Source: Flavobacteriaceae bacterium 3519-10 (GTDB taxonomy: Bacteria; Bacteroidota; Bacteroidia; Flavobacteriales; Weeksellaceae). Taken from it: a DNA stretch of 64,000 bases. Positions 1 through 9,233 of the stretch are shown here, in pieces; the stretch's first letter is position 1, and the number at the start of each line of letters is the position of its first letter. The stretch is from assembly GCA_000023725.1 (NCBI GenBank), contig CP001673.1, forward strand, positions 2,180,342 through 2,244,341, in the 5' to 3' direction. Under the pieces are notes generated by a model. That model saw nothing but the letters and a program-made list of their open reading frames with translations. It searched no databases and was not told where the DNA came from. The translations under genes were made by a program, and so were the position numbers.

Positions 1-473
1 CCATTTATCTGGCGACCAACATTGCCCATCGCAAGATTCTTGTGAATATCAAGTATAACTTCAAAAAAATTATTGAGGCTCACATCTGCGTTGCCGAGAT
101 TCTTGCCGGTGTAAGGATTAAAATATCCTGAAGATGCAATACCGTTCTGGCTATAATTCAATACATAACTTCGGTCCTTTTGCGCAGGCATAAATATTCC
201 GGTGAGCACTTTCTGGTCTTTCGCCAGCATCTGCTGAATCTGATCGGGTGTTTTTTGGGTCCCGACGGCTTCAACATATACTTTGTCGCGGTTCAGCAAA
301 TCGGTAAACTGATTTTTGAACGCATAAATACAGCCCGAAAGACATACAACGACGATCACAATACCCGACAGCAGCCCCAACCACAGATGAAGCAGGCCCA
401 TGATGTATTTGAAAAGCGATTCTTTTTTGCGCCTTTTGCGGAGGAGAGTTTTCTTTAAAGGGGAAGTTTTCAT
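1..473 (-). CDS. PepSY-associated membrane protein, N-terminal part (cut by window edge)
   Basis: The reading frame starts at an ATG at 473 and stays open to the window edge, giving about 157 residues without a stop. The N-terminus is very basic (LLRKRRKKE) and is followed by HLWLGLLSG and a hydrophobic stretch ending near residue 50, then a soluble stretch. The His-x-Trp-x-Gly pattern at the start of the first helix is typical of PepSY_TM proteins, inner-membrane proteins usually encoded beside TonB siderophore receptors and thought to act as ferric-siderophore reductases or iron-release partners. It lies downstream of a TonB receptor and a small lipoprotein on the same strand, which fits that role. 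Family assignment is fairly good; substrate is unknown. Confidence 0.75.
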   Translation of the reverse strand, partial: MKTSPLKKTLLRKRRKKESLFKYIMGLLHLWLGLLSGIVIVVVCLSGCIYAFKNQFTDLLNRDKVYVEAVGTQKTPDQIQQMLAKDQKVLTGIFMPAQKDRSYVLNYSQNGIASSGYFNPYTGKNLGNADVSLNNFFEVILDIHKNLAMGNVGRQIN

Positions 474-548
474 AAGATGCACAAACGTCAAAAAGCATCA
501 AGACAGTTTTATCTGCCTTAATGCTTCGATGAATAATTAATCTGTTTA

Positions 549-1160
549 TTATTCTCTCCCTTTGAAAGACTGATCTTTCACAATCTCGAGATATCTTGCG
601 TGCTGCTCCGGAGTGAACACTTTTTTAAGTGCCTGCTTTCTCTGGTTGTCGAACTTCGTCCAGTATTCACGGGCCATTTCGGTGTTGCCGTGATATACAT
701 CGTGGGCATCATTAAATGATTTTTCGAATGCATCATTTGCCGCATTAAGCATCGCAAACTGATCATCAGATAACTGTGTTTTGGTTTTGATCTGCTCTAA
801 CAGCTGATTGGTATAACGAGGTCTTTTTCTTGAATTTTTATCAACGTAGGTATTGAATTTCTCCATCTGTGCAGGATCCAGCACCTTTGCCATTTCCTCA
901 GCCTGCTTTTCGCGCATTTCTTCAGACTTTATTGCAAGTGCCACGCGGTCCATCTGTCCGCCCTGTGCTTTGGCAGCTTCGAAATTCTGCTCAGCCTGCT
1001 TTTGGTAACGGCCGGTAATCTCGTCGTAACTTTTTTCCTGATCAGCGGTGAGCGTAACTTCAGTCTTAAATTTCTGGTAATCTACGCCTCTTTTCTTTTT
1101 GCCCTCTCCGGAACACGAAACGATTACGAATGCAAGCAGTGCTAAAAAAAATGTTTTCAT
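549..1160 (-). CDS. Spy/CpxP-like small lipoprotein
   Basis: This 203-residue protein has a lipoprotein signal peptide ending in VSCS, so it is probably lipidated at Cys16. The rest is charged and helical. It contains three spaced LTxxQ-like motifs (LTADQ near 37, LSDDQ near 133, FTPEQ near 184), the hallmark of Spy/CpxP-like periplasmic helical proteins, which act as chaperones or metal-responsive regulators in other bacteria. It starts 21 bases after the TonB receptor stop and is followed by the PepSY membrane protein, so the three look like one operon. A role in the envelope during metal or siderophore uptake is inferred from context only. Confidence 0.6.
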   Translation of the reverse strand: MKTFFLALLAFVIVSCSGEGKKKRGVDYQKFKTEVTLTADQEKSYDEITGRYQKQAEQNFEAAKAQGGQMDRVALAIKSEEMREKQAEEMAKVLDPAQMEKFNTYVDKNSRKRPRYTNQLLEQIKTKTQLSDDQFAMLNAANDAFEKSFNDAHDVYHGNTEMAREYWTKFDNQRKQALKKVFTPEQHARYLEIVKDQSFKGRE

Positions 1161-1181
1161 TTTGAATTTATTTTTAATTGT

Positions 1182-3347
1182 TTAAAATTTATAGTTTAAC
1201 TGAATTGAGAAGTTGCGGGGCTGAATCTGATCCAAATAACCTCCTCGGAAGTAAGAGTTGTAACCCAATGCATCGAAAATGTTATTGAAGAAAACACGTA
1301 CGCCAATATTATTCTGGCTGTAACCAATCTGAGCATCCACGGTGGTATAAGAATTCATTAAAAACGGTTCCAGTCCTGGTGTTACGGAATTGGCATGACC
1401 TGAAACAATTGTTGTCTGGGTAAATTCATCTACCGGTCTTTCACCAACAAAATAAATACCTGCACCCATATCAAATCTGTTTAGGATTCCTGAGTCGAAT
1501 TTATAATTCAACCAACCGTTTGCTGTGTGTTTAGGCGCATTCATTGGGGCAGAACCTTCAACATAAGCCGGGCTGTTGTGATATTGCGCATCAAGATATG
1601 CCCAACCCGTCATCACCTGAAGGTTCGGTAATATTTTACCAATTAATTCTACTTCAACTCCTTTTCTGCGCAGCTGGCCAGCCAAACCATAAAAACCGGT
1701 CGCGGTACCATCTGCATTTAGGATGCTGTAGGAAAGATTATCATTTTTAATATCGAAAAGGGTAAGATTGAATCTTAATTTTTCGTCCAACCAATCAGAT
1801 TTAATTCCGGCTTCAAACTGCACTGCATCGGCCGCACCTACTGTTCCCCCATCGAGCAAACGGTTGTTCGCGCTTCTTAGGCTCGTTGTAGTTGTATAAG
1901 AACCGAAAAGGTTCACATTTTCACGTGGTGAAATGATCAATCCCAAAGATGGATTCCATGTAGCGTTCTCCTTATCTTCCGAGGTGCCATTTAATTTGCT
2001 GTAACGAACCCCAAGATGTGTTTTGATGTATTTATTCCAGGTAATTAGATCCTGAGCCATCAAACCAATTGAAGGTGTTTTTGCATTAACATTGGTACCC
2101 GTTCCGAAATTAACCGCATTTGGCAAATTGTTGTTGATGTCCTGCAGAACATTGATTTGATCTACCACTACAGCACCGTATGAAGTTGTGGTAACATCAG
2201 ACTCTTTCCAATCAAAACCAACCTGAAAAGTGTGCTTCAGAAAACCTATTTTCACGTCTTCACCGATAAAGTCGGCCTGAAAAACCTGGTTGCGGTCGTC
2301 TCTTTCCGAACGCGATAAAGAACGTCTGCGGATTTCCCAAGGCTGATTTTTGATTGTACCAAGTGATGCTCCCACATTATCCTGCTGATAGGAAGAGTTC
2401 ATATAAGCAGTTCTGATTTTCAGCTGATCTGTCAGTTTTCTTACAACCGTCGAAGAGAAATTGAATGTTTTTGAATTGTTATTATCCGTCTGGAAACCTA
2501 AGAACTTACCCTCAGGCATTTCATAGATTGCGTTTACGTTGCCATCCGCAAGATTCACTGTTCCGCGATCCGGAGTAACGTCGTTATGCATATAATCCAT
2601 CTCGAGGATAACCGATGTTTTATCATCCGGTCTGTATGCAATGGAAGGATTAATATAAATACGCTCTGTATTCACATATTTTCTGAAGCTGTTGCTGTTT
2701 TGGTAAGCACCGTTGAAACGAACCGCGAATTTTCCTTCAGAATCCAATACTCTTTGGAAATCTACTGTTGGGCGGTAAAAATCCCAGCTACCGTATCTGA
2801 AACCGACATTTGTTGCATTATAGAACTTGGGAACTTTAGTAACTACGTTTATCACTCCGCCAGCTGCTCCTAAACCGTCACCGATTCCCTGAGTAACTGC
2901 GGCAGAACCTTTAATAACCTGAACGGTTTCCACTCCCTGCATATCAGTAAGCATTGATCCGGTTCTGAAGTCGGAATCCATGGCAACGCCGTTTTTAAGA
3001 ACCGGTACGCCACGGTAACCACGGATAGACATACTTTCTTTAGTACCGCCATAACTGCCAAACTGCGTAACACCCGGAATATTTTTCGCTACATCGGTTA
3101 CCGTAAGTCCGCCAAGCTGTTCGATCACTTTGTTGCTCACAACCGAGATACTCTGGATCTGATCGCGCGTCTTTAGAGGAAGACGTGTAATGGTTTCGAG
3201 CTTAACTGGCTGCTGTTTGGCAACACCGAAAAGTTCAACCTGATCAATTTCCGCCTGCTTTAGTGAATCTCTCTCCGTTGCGGTCTGCTGAGCCTTTATA
3301 GATATCAGGCCAATGAGAAATGCCGCGGGTACTAGTATGTTCTTCAT
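1182..3347 (-). CDS. TonB-dependent siderophore receptor
   Basis: This is a 721-residue outer-membrane receptor with a signal peptide ending at IKAQQ. The plug domain covers about residues 60-175 and contains SIRGYRGVP and VIKGSAAVTQG, followed by GGVINVVTK, the usual plug-to-barrel transition. The barrel ends in IQLNYKF with a terminal aromatic residue, as outer-membrane barrels do. Length and plug sequence fit the FhuA/FecA siderophore class rather than SusC-type nutrient receptors, since there is no N-terminal carboxypeptidase-like domain. It is first in a minus-strand operon with a Spy-like lipoprotein and a PepSY membrane protein, which supports iron-siderophore uptake. The ligand cannot be read from the sequence. 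Confidence 0.9.
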   Translation of the reverse strand: MKNILVPAAFLIGLISIKAQQTATERDSLKQAEIDQVELFGVAKQQPVKLETITRLPLKTRDQIQSISVVSNKVIEQLGGLTVTDVAKNIPGVTQFGSYGGTKESMSIRGYRGVPVLKNGVAMDSDFRTGSMLTDMQGVETVQVIKGSAAVTQGIGDGLGAAGGVINVVTKVPKFYNATNVGFRYGSWDFYRPTVDFQRVLDSEGKFAVRFNGAYQNSNSFRKYVNTERIYINPSIAYRPDDKTSVILEMDYMHNDVTPDRGTVNLADGNVNAIYEMPEGKFLGFQTDNNNSKTFNFSSTVVRKLTDQLKIRTAYMNSSYQQDNVGASLGTIKNQPWEIRRRSLSRSERDDRNQVFQADFIGEDVKIGFLKHTFQVGFDWKESDVTTTSYGAVVVDQINVLQDINNNLPNAVNFGTGTNVNAKTPSIGLMAQDLITWNKYIKTHLGVRYSKLNGTSEDKENATWNPSLGLIISPRENVNLFGSYTTTTSLRSANNRLLDGGTVGAADAVQFEAGIKSDWLDEKLRFNLTLFDIKNDNLSYSILNADGTATGFYGLAGQLRRKGVEVELIGKILPNLQVMTGWAYLDAQYHNSPAYVEGSAPMNAPKHTANGWLNYKFDSGILNRFDMGAGIYFVGERPVDEFTQTTIVSGHANSVTPGLEPFLMNSYTTVDAQIGYSQNNIGVRVFFNNIFDALGYNSYFRGGYLDQIQPRNFSIQLNYKF

Positions 3348-3365
3348 AGTTTAATTTAATTTCGG

Positions 3366-3373
3366 CAAATATA
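3366..3373 (-). promoter_or_regulatory. Bacteroidota-type -7 element for the TonB receptor operon
   Basis: On the minus strand this reads TATATTTG, matching TAnnTTTG, 18 bases before the receptor ATG. I see no good TTG at the usual -33 distance, so the promoter may be weak or regulator-dependent. I found no clear Fur-like palindrome. Confidence 0.45.
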
Positions 3374-3576
3374 TCTATTTTTAATTATTCTAAATAAGGC
3401 TAACGAGGTGACAAATGTCATGTTTTTAAATTAGATGACCAAAAAAAAGTCCATCCTCTTTCAAAGAGGGAGATTATTTGGCTTTGAGGCTCGAAATGAA
3501 ACTTTAAGGACCGTGGGTTTTACAGCACGTGCGAAACCTGCGGCGATAGTGCTTTGCGGAATAACATATCCCGAAA

Positions 3577-3741
3577 TCCTAGCCCCGATTGAAATGAAAA
3601 TCCTTTTTTGGTGGCTGAGCCCTGCGAAGGCACCAAAAAAGATTGTAATGGAAAGCGGGACCCAAATTTCGAAGAAGCAGTAATGTTGTTGCTTCAAAAA
3701 AAAATCATAAACCGTTGAATTGCTTCATTCCCCGCAATGAC
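3577..3741 (-). repeat. Composite intergenic hairpin repeat, copy 1
   Basis: Read on the minus strand, this copy has, in order: a module like GTCATTGCGGGGAATGAAGC, a T-run followed by GAAGC, a CCCGCTTTCC block, a long hairpin with arms at 3603-3615 and 3629-3641, and an ATCGGGGCTAGG block. The same modules occur in the same order at 26962-27121. It carries no convincing gene; open frames across it look accidental. It sits between the rpsJ terminator and the TonB receptor promoter. The remaining gap, 3374-3576, shows nothing else I can name. Confidence 0.75.
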
Positions 3742-3776
3742 AAAAAAAATTCCCTCTTCTTGCGAAAAGGGAATTT
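3742..3776 (-). terminator. Intrinsic terminator of the str operon
   Basis: The arms AAATTCCC and GGGAATTT form a hairpin with a loop of about 14 bases. On the minus strand it is followed by a run of eight T. It starts 23 bases after the rpsJ stop and directly abuts the composite repeat. Confidence 0.75.
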
Positions 3777-3799
3777 CTATCATAGCAAAGTGCAAATTA

Positions 3800-4105
3800 T
3801 CACACTTTAATTTCTACGTCAACTCCTGAAGGAAGCTCTAATTTCATTAGCGCATCAACAGTTTTAGAAGAAGAAGAATAGATGTCCATCAAACGCTTGT
3901 GAGCTGAAAGCTGGAACTGTTCTCTTGCTTTTTTGTTTACGTGCGGAGATCTTAACACGGTGAAGATTCTCTTGTTTGTTGGCAAAGGAATCGGGCCGTT
4001 TACAACAGCGCCGGTAGCTTTTACCGTTCTTACGATCTTCTCAGCAGATTTATCTACTAAACTGTAATCGTAAGATTTTAATTTTATTCTGATTCTTTGT
4101 GACAT
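3800..4105 (-). CDS. rpsJ: 30S ribosomal protein S10
   Basis: This 101-residue protein has the standard S10 length and sequence, including [20 protein letters not shown] and the basic N-terminus [10 protein letters not shown]10 lies in the 30S head and in other bacteria also takes part in NusB-dependent antitermination. It is the last gene of rpsL-rpsG-fusA-rpsJ, 19 bases after fusA. There is no tuf gene between fusA and rpsJ. A terminator follows and rplC is not next, so here S10 is separated from the rest of an S10-spc cluster. Confidence 0.98.
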   Translation of the reverse strand: MSQRIRIKLKSYDYSLVDKSAEKIVRTVKATGAVVNGPIPLPTNKRIFTVLRSPHVNKKAREQFQLSAHKRLMDIYSSSSKTVDALMKLELPSGVDVEIKV

Positions 4106-4124
4106 TTTAATTTAGATTTAAAGA

Positions 4125-6242
4125 TTAACCTCTTGCTTTTTCGATTACAGATTCAGCCACGTTTTGCGGAGCCGCTTCATATTTTTCGAATTCCATTGAA
4201 GATGTAGCTCTACCAGAAGAAAGTGTTCTGAGTGTAGTTACATACCCAAACATTTCAGAAAGTGGAACGAATCCTTTGATTACTTTCGCGTTGTTTCGGT
4301 CATCCATACCGTTGATGGTTCCTCTACGTTTATTAAGGTCGCCTACGATATCTCCCATGTACTCTTCCGGAGTTACCACTTCGATCTTCATGATCGGTTC
4401 CATGATTACCGGTTTTGCCTTCTTACCAGCTTCTTTGAAGCCCATCTTAGCAGCAAGTTCGAATGAAAGTGCATCCGAATCCACCGGGTGGAAAGATCCG
4501 TCTTTCAAAGTTACTTTAATTCCTTCGATTTCGAAACCTGCCAAAGGACCATTCTTCATAGCTTCTTTGAAACCTTTCTCTACGGAAGGAACAAATTCTT
4601 TAGGAATGTTACCCCCTTTGATTTCGTTGATGAACTCTAAACCTGGTTTGTTATCATCAGCCGGAGCCAGTTCGAACACGATATCAGCAAATTTACCTCT
4701 ACCACCTGATTGTTTTTTGTAAACTTCTCTGTGGTTTGCAGATGATGTAAGGTTCTCTTTATATTCAACCTGAGGTTGGCCCTGGTTAACTTCTACTTTA
4801 AACTCTCTTCTCATACGGTCTACAAGAATATCCAGGTGAAGCTCGCCCATTCCGGAAATAATTGTCTGTCCTGAAGCCTCGTCTGTTTTTACCTGGAAAG
4901 TTGGATCTTCTTCAGCAAGTTTAGCCAAAGCGTTACCCATTTTATCCTGGTCAGCCTTCGTCTTAGGTTCTACCGCGATACCGATAACGGGATCAGGGAA
5001 GATCATAGATTCAAGAACGATAGGGCTTTTCTCATCACAAAGTGTATCACCTGTTTTGATGGATTTAAATCCTACTGCTGCACCGATATCTCCAGCCTCA
5101 ATATATTCTACAGGATTCTGCTTGTTAGCGTGCATCTGGTAGATACGTGAGATTCTTTCCTTATTGTTAGATCTTGTGTTAAGAACATAAGAACCTGCAT
5201 CAAGTCTTCCTGAATACGCTCTGAAGAATGCAAGTCTACCTACGAAAGGATCGGTTGCAATTTTAAAAGCTAATGCTGCGAAAGGCTCGTTAACTGAAGG
5301 TTGTCTTTCGATTTCCTCGTCAGTTCTTGGGTCAGTTCCTTTGATATTGTCCTTATCCATTGGAGAAGGAAGATATTTACAAACTGCATCAAGCATGAAC
5401 TGTACTCCTTTATTCTTGAATGAAGAACCACAAGTCATCGGGATAATTGATAAATCAATTGTCGCTTTTCTTAATGCTTCGTTGATTTCGTCTTCTGAGA
5501 TTGAATCTGGATCTTCGAAGAATTTCTCCATCAAAGTATCATCATAATCAGCAACTGCTTCAACTAATTTTTCTCTGTATTCCAGAACGTCGGCTTTCAT
5601 ATCTTCAGGAATTGGCACTACCTCGAAAGTAGCTCCCTGTCCTGCTTCGTCCCAAACGATCGCTCGGTTTTTAATAAGGTCTACAACCCCTTTGAAGTTC
5701 TCTTCAGAACCGATTGGCAAAACAATTGGAACTGCGTTAGATCCCAACATTTCTTTAACCTGGTTTACCACGTTAAGGAAATCGGCACCCTGACGATCCA
5801 TTTTGTTTACGAATCCCATTCTTGCAACTTTATAGTTGTCAGCAAGTCTCCAGTTCGTTTCCGACTGTGGCTCTACGCCGTCTACAGCTGAGAATAAGAA
5901 AACCAAACCATCAAGTACTCTTAAAGAACGGTTTACTTCTACAGTGAAGTCAACGTGTCCCGGTGTATCGATGATGTTGAAGTGATATTCCTGAGTATCA
6001 GGTAATATTGTGCCCTGGTTGGTAGGGAAATTCCATTTACATGTAGTTGCTGCAGAAGTAATGGTGATACCTCTTTCAGCTTCCTGCTCCATCCAGTCCA
6101 TTGTAGAAGCACCTTCGTGAACCTCTCCAATTTTGTGTGTTTTACCGGTGTAAAATAAAATTCTTTCTGTCGTGGTGGTTTTACCGGCATCAATGTGCGC
6201 GGCAATACCGATGTTTCTTGTAAGTCTAAGGTCTCTTGCCAT
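4125..6242 (-). CDS. fusA: Elongation factor G
   Basis: This is a full-length 705-residue EF-G, the GTPase that drives translocation of tRNA and mRNA on the ribosome. The G domain shows [15 protein letters not shown] (P-loop), RGITITSA (switch I), DTPGHVDF and NKMDR. The C-terminal domains IV and V follow without a break, including [17 protein letters not shown]. It lies between rpsG (6 bases upstream) and rpsJ (19 bases downstream) in the str operon, so it is co-transcribed with ribosomal proteins. Nothing suggests a paralogous EF-G2 or a resistance variant. Confidence 0.99.
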   Translation of the reverse strand: MARDLRLTRNIGIAAHIDAGKTTTTERILFYTGKTHKIGEVHEGASTMDWMEQEAERGITITSAATTCKWNFPTNQGTILPDTQEYHFNIIDTPGHVDFTVEVNRSLRVLDGLVFLFSAVDGVEPQSETNWRLADNYKVARMGFVNKMDRQGADFLNVVNQVKEMLGSNAVPIVLPIGSEENFKGVVDLIKNRAIVWDEAGQGATFEVVPIPEDMKADVLEYREKLVEAVADYDDTLMEKFFEDPDSISEDEINEALRKATIDLSIIPMTCGSSFKNKGVQFMLDAVCKYLPSPMDKDNIKGTDPRTDEEIERQPSVNEPFAALAFKIATDPFVGRLAFFRAYSGRLDAGSYVLNTRSNNKERISRIYQMHANKQNPVEYIEAGDIGAAVGFKSIKTGDTLCDEKSPIVLESMIFPDPVIGIAVEPKTKADQDKMGNALAKLAEEDPTFQVKTDEASGQTIISGMGELHLDILVDRMRREFKVEVNQGQPQVEYKENLTSSANHREVYKKQSGGRGKFADIVFELAPADDNKPGLEFINEIKGGNIPKEFVPSVEKGFKEAMKNGPLAGFEIEGIKVTLKDGSFHPVDSDALSFELAAKMGFKEAGKKAKPVIMEPIMKIEVVTPEEYMGDIVGDLNKRRGTINGMDDRNNAKVIKGFVPLSEMFGYVTTLRTLSSGRATSSMEFEKYEAAPQNVAESVIEKARG

Positions 6243-6248
6243 TTCAGA

Positions 6249-6725
6249 TTAGAATTTAAAGTGAGAAAATGCTTTGTTTGCTTCAGCCATTCTGTGAGTG
6301 TCTGTTTTCTTTTTGTACGCAGCACCTTCTTCTTTCGCAGCAGCGATTACTTCAGCAGCTAATTTCTGAGCCATTGATTTATCGTTTCTTGCTGTTGAAT
6401 ATTTAATTAACCATTTCATTGCCATAGAAATTTTTCTGTCGGCTCTGATTGGCATTGGAATTTGGAAGTTAGCACCACCGATTCTGCGTGAACGTACTTC
6501 TACGTGCGGCATTACGTTAGTTAAGGCATCTTTCCAGATCTCCAAAGCAGTTTTTTCGGTTTCTCCTTTTCTGCTTTCTACGAGGTCTAATGCATCGTAG
6601 AATATTTTGAATGCGATAGACTTCTTACCGTCCATCATCAAATTATTTACAAATCTTGTTACCAGCTGATCATTAAATTTTGGATCCGGTAACAACGGTC
6701 TTTTTTTCGCTTTCGTCTTTCTCAT
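6249..6725 (-). CDS. rpsG: 30S ribosomal protein S7
   Basis: This 158-residue S7 binds the 3' major domain of 16S rRNA and nucleates assembly of the 30S head. Family motifs include KFINxLMxDGKKS-like text ([17 protein letters not shown]) and [17 protein letters not shown]. It sits 28 bases after rpsL and 6 bases before fusA, the usual str-operon order. In other bacteria S7 represses translation of this operon; I did not identify its mRNA target here. Confidence 0.98.
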   Translation of the reverse strand: MRKTKAKKRPLLPDPKFNDQLVTRFVNNLMMDGKKSIAFKIFYDALDLVESRKGETEKTALEIWKDALTNVMPHVEVRSRRIGGANFQIPMPIRADRKISMAMKWLIKYSTARNDKSMAQKLAAEVIAAAKEEGAAYKKKTDTHRMAEANKAFSHFKF

Positions 6726-6753
6726 TGTTTCGTTTCTTTAAAAAAATTAATGA

Positions 6754-7167
6754 TTACTTCTTCTTACCTTTTGCTGGTGCTGCAGCTGCCTGACCTGGTT
6801 TTGGTCTTTTTGCTCCATACTTAGATCTTCTCTGTGTTCTGCCAGCTACACCTGCGGTGTCCAAAGCTCCACGAACAATGTGATAACGTACTCCCGGTAG
6901 GTCTTTCACCCTTCCTCCGCGTACCAATACTATCGAGTGCTCTTGAAGATTATGACCTTCGCCCGGGATGTAGGCGTTGACTTCTTTACCATTAGAAAGT
7001 CTTACCCTTGCAACTTTTCTAAGTGCAGAGTTAGGTTTCTTAGGTGTGGTGGTATATACTCTTGTACATACACCCCGTCTTTGTGGACATGAATCAAGTG
7101 CAGCCGATTTACTCTTCTTGGTAAGTGCGACTCTTCCTTTTCTAACTAATTGTTGAATAGTAGGCAT
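6754..7167 (-). CDS. rpsL: 30S ribosomal protein S12
   Basis: This 137-residue S12 belongs to the decoding centre. It carries [19 protein letters not shown] and [17 protein letters not shown], with lysines at both positions where streptomycin-resistance changes usually arise, so it looks wild type there. The C-terminus has an Ala/Pro/Lys-rich tail (about 15 residues) beyond the conserved core. It is the first gene of the str operon, and a well-formed promoter lies just upstream. Confidence 0.98.
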   Translation of the reverse strand: MPTIQQLVRKGRVALTKKSKSAALDSCPQRRGVCTRVYTTTPKKPNSALRKVARVRLSNGKEVNAYIPGEGHNLQEHSIVLVRGGRVKDLPGVRYHIVRGALDTAGVAGRTQRRSKYGAKRPKPGQAAAAPAKGKKK

Positions 7168-7191
7168 TTAATTGCTTTTTATTTTAGGGTG

Positions 7192-7221
7192 CAAAAGTAG
7201 GGATTAATTTTAAACCTGCAA
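7192..7221 (-). promoter_or_regulatory. Promoter of the str operon
   Basis: On the minus strand the order is TTG, 19 bases, then TACTTTTG. This matches the TTG-N19-TAnnTTTG pattern recognised by the primary sigma factor of Bacteroidota. The element ends 24 bases before the rpsL start. Confidence 0.8.
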
Positions 7222-7492
7222 TACGTAATAGCTAAATAAAAGACTTTTTTATCTGTCAATCACTCACATAGACCCCGAAACTGCAAAGCATCTTCGCAAC
7301 ACTGTATCGCTTAGCCTAAATTTTATTCAATGAACCCTTCATATATTAAGGTGTACATCAAAGATCCGCACGCAACTGTACTCCTTTTAATTATATGATC
7401 TGACTCTATTATATTTGAAAACATTTAATTATCAGATACTTCACCCTGAATTCGTCATTATATTTTAAAAACATTCATTTTCAACTTTTCTA
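7222..7492. other. AT-rich intergenic gap with no recognised feature
   Basis: This gap separates the divergent rpsL and LRR-protein promoters. I see no convincing reading frame, tRNA, strong hairpin or repeat of other parts of the window. Confidence 0.5.
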
Positions 7493-7500
7493 TATATTTG
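7493..7500 (+). promoter_or_regulatory. -7 element for the LRR protein gene
   Basis: TATATTTG matches TAnnTTTG and lies 23 bases before the GTG start. The -33 region has no clear TTG. Confidence 0.5.
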
Positions 7501-7523
7501 CAGCCACTAATAACACAAAACCG

Positions 7524-9152
7524 GTGAAAAAAACTTTATTCTTTTTACTCTTTACTCAGCTCTTTTTTTCGCAGCAATACACCATTTCGAACGCCGAAAG
7601 AACCGCTCTTGTCAACATCTACAACGCTACTTCAGGAAACGAATGGAGCCAAACATGGGATTTCGAGAAAGACCCAAGGCATTGGTACGGCATCAAAATC
7701 CAGAACGGAAACGTTATCGAGATCAATCTGCGTGGTAACGCACTGAAAGGAAGTTTCCCGGTTTATTTTTCAACCTTCAGCAAGCTCAAAAAGTTAGACC
7801 TTAGTTCAAATCAACTCACAGGCGAAATATCAAACTCCGTTTCGTCGCTTACCGATCTTGTGCGGCTGGACATCAGTAATAACCGGCTTACAGGAGATCC
7901 GGCCGCTGCCACCGCAATGCTGATCAATCTTGAGGAACTTTCGCTGGGTAACAACCAGTTTGTTTTTAATGATGTAGAATCTTTCCTTCAGAATTTTCCG
8001 AATCTCAGGATTCTTGATCTCGCGCATACCCAACTTTTGGCAGTACCACAAAAGATTTCAGGCTTCCCAAAACTACAGTCACTAAACCTGAGCAACAACA
8101 CCCTTTCGCAGAATTTCAGCGCTCTATCTACGTTACTTCAACTTACAGAACTCAATCTGAGTGGGACTCAACTCATAAAAATCCCTGTGGAGCTTTCCGG
8201 GTTGCCGTTAGTAACACTGGATGTAAGCAACAATGCATTCGCGCCGAATTACAGCATGGTTTTATCAAATATGTCCGAACTTGAATGGCTTTCACTCGAA
8301 AACAACCAATTAACCGCTCTTCCGCGGGAACTGGCTCAGCTTAAGAAACTCGTTCATCTTAATCTTTCAGGCAATAAAATCACCGGCGGCTTCGACGGTT
8401 TTTCCGCACTTAAAAATTTAGAACAGCTTTATCTTAATCATAATCAGATCGAAGGAAATTTCCCGGCCGCACTTCTTCAACTCGATAAACTTCAAATGCT
8501 TTCGCTCACTGGCAACCAGCTTACAGGCGAAATACCTGAAAACATCCCCCAACTTACCTTCCTCGAAAACAACCGTTTCAGCCAGCAGGATATAAGAAAC
8601 TTTATGCTGAAAGAAAAAGTGATGGCGGGTTTCAGCTATTCTCCTCAACGCTATGATGAAGCAAAGGCAGTTCCCGCAGTTCTGGGTTCGTCCGCGTCAC
8701 TTCCACAATCGTTGTCGGGCAACAGCTATGAGTTTTCATGGTTTAAAAATTTAGACCAAAAAACTCCGCAGACCACCGAAAATTACCACATCAGCAAAGT
8801 TGAAGAAACCGATTATACCGCTTATACCTGTGAAGCTTATTATTTTGAGAAACTCCCGAAAGAGCTGCTCGAAATCTCATTTTTCCGTGAACCTGTCACT
8901 TTGGTGAAACAATTGGGAACCGAAGAGATATTCCGTGATTTGATCGTCTATCCAAACCCGACTTCAGATTACCTTACAATAAGGACTACGAAACTCGATA
9001 TCGAAAAAGTCTATATTTTCGACCTGAGCGGCAAACTTCTTTTCAGCAGTAGTACCAAACATATCGATGTGCGTCACCTGCCTTCCGCTACTTATATCAT
9101 TTCAATAAAAACGTATGAAGGCGTAAAATCCTTCAAGTTTATTAAGCATTAA
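7524..9152 (+). CDS. Secreted leucine-rich-repeat protein with type IX sorting domain
   Basis: This 542-residue protein starts at a GTG chosen because it gives a clean signal peptide (KKTLFFLLFTQLFFSQQ). Residues about 65-345 form many leucine-rich repeats with LxxLxLSxNxLTG-like spacing, similar to bacterial and plant-type extracellular LRRs. An Ig-like stretch follows (about 365-450), then a C-terminal domain beginning DLIVYPNPTSDYLTI and ending VKSFKFIKH, the type A signal that sends proteins through the type IX secretion system to the cell surface or outside. It is alone on its strand here. A role in adhesion or binding is likely, but the ligand is unknown. Confidence 0.9.
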   Translation: MKKTLFFLLFTQLFFSQQYTISNAERTALVNIYNATSGNEWSQTWDFEKDPRHWYGIKIQNGNVIEINLRGNALKGSFPVYFSTFSKLKKLDLSSNQLTGEISNSVSSLTDLVRLDISNNRLTGDPAAATAMLINLEELSLGNNQFVFNDVESFLQNFPNLRILDLAHTQLLAVPQKISGFPKLQSLNLSNNTLSQNFSALSTLLQLTELNLSGTQLIKIPVELSGLPLVTLDVSNNAFAPNYSMVLSNMSELEWLSLENNQLTALPRELAQLKKLVHLNLSGNKITGGFDGFSALKNLEQLYLNHNQIEGNFPAALLQLDKLQMLSLTGNQLTGEIPENIPQLTFLENNRFSQQDIRNFMLKEKVMAGFSYSPQRYDEAKAVPAVLGSSASLPQSLSGNSYEFSWFKNLDQKTPQTTENYHISKVEETDYTAYTCEAYYFEKLPKELLEISFFREPVTLVKQLGTEEIFRDLIVYPNPTSDYLTIRTTKLDIEKVYIFDLSGKLLFSSSTKHIDVRHLPSATYIISIKTYEGVKSFKFIKH

Positions 9153-9208
9153 ATTCTGCGTATAGGCAAACTCAATCGGCACCGTTGCGAAAGCAGCACA
9201 GAGTTTGC

Positions 9209-9216
9209 TAACTTTG
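9209..9216 (+). promoter_or_regulatory. -7 element for dps
   Basis: TAACTTTG fits TAnnTTTG, 17 bases before the dps ATG. A TTG lies 21 bases upstream at 9185-9187, slightly longer than the usual 19-base spacer. Confidence 0.5.
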
Positions 9217-9233
9217 TGTAAAAGTAAATTGTT

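Noticed and set aside
3435-3697. Open frames on both strands between rpsJ and the TonB receptor
   Set aside because: They overlap the composite repeat, have no family resemblance and no promoter; the repeat explains the sequence.
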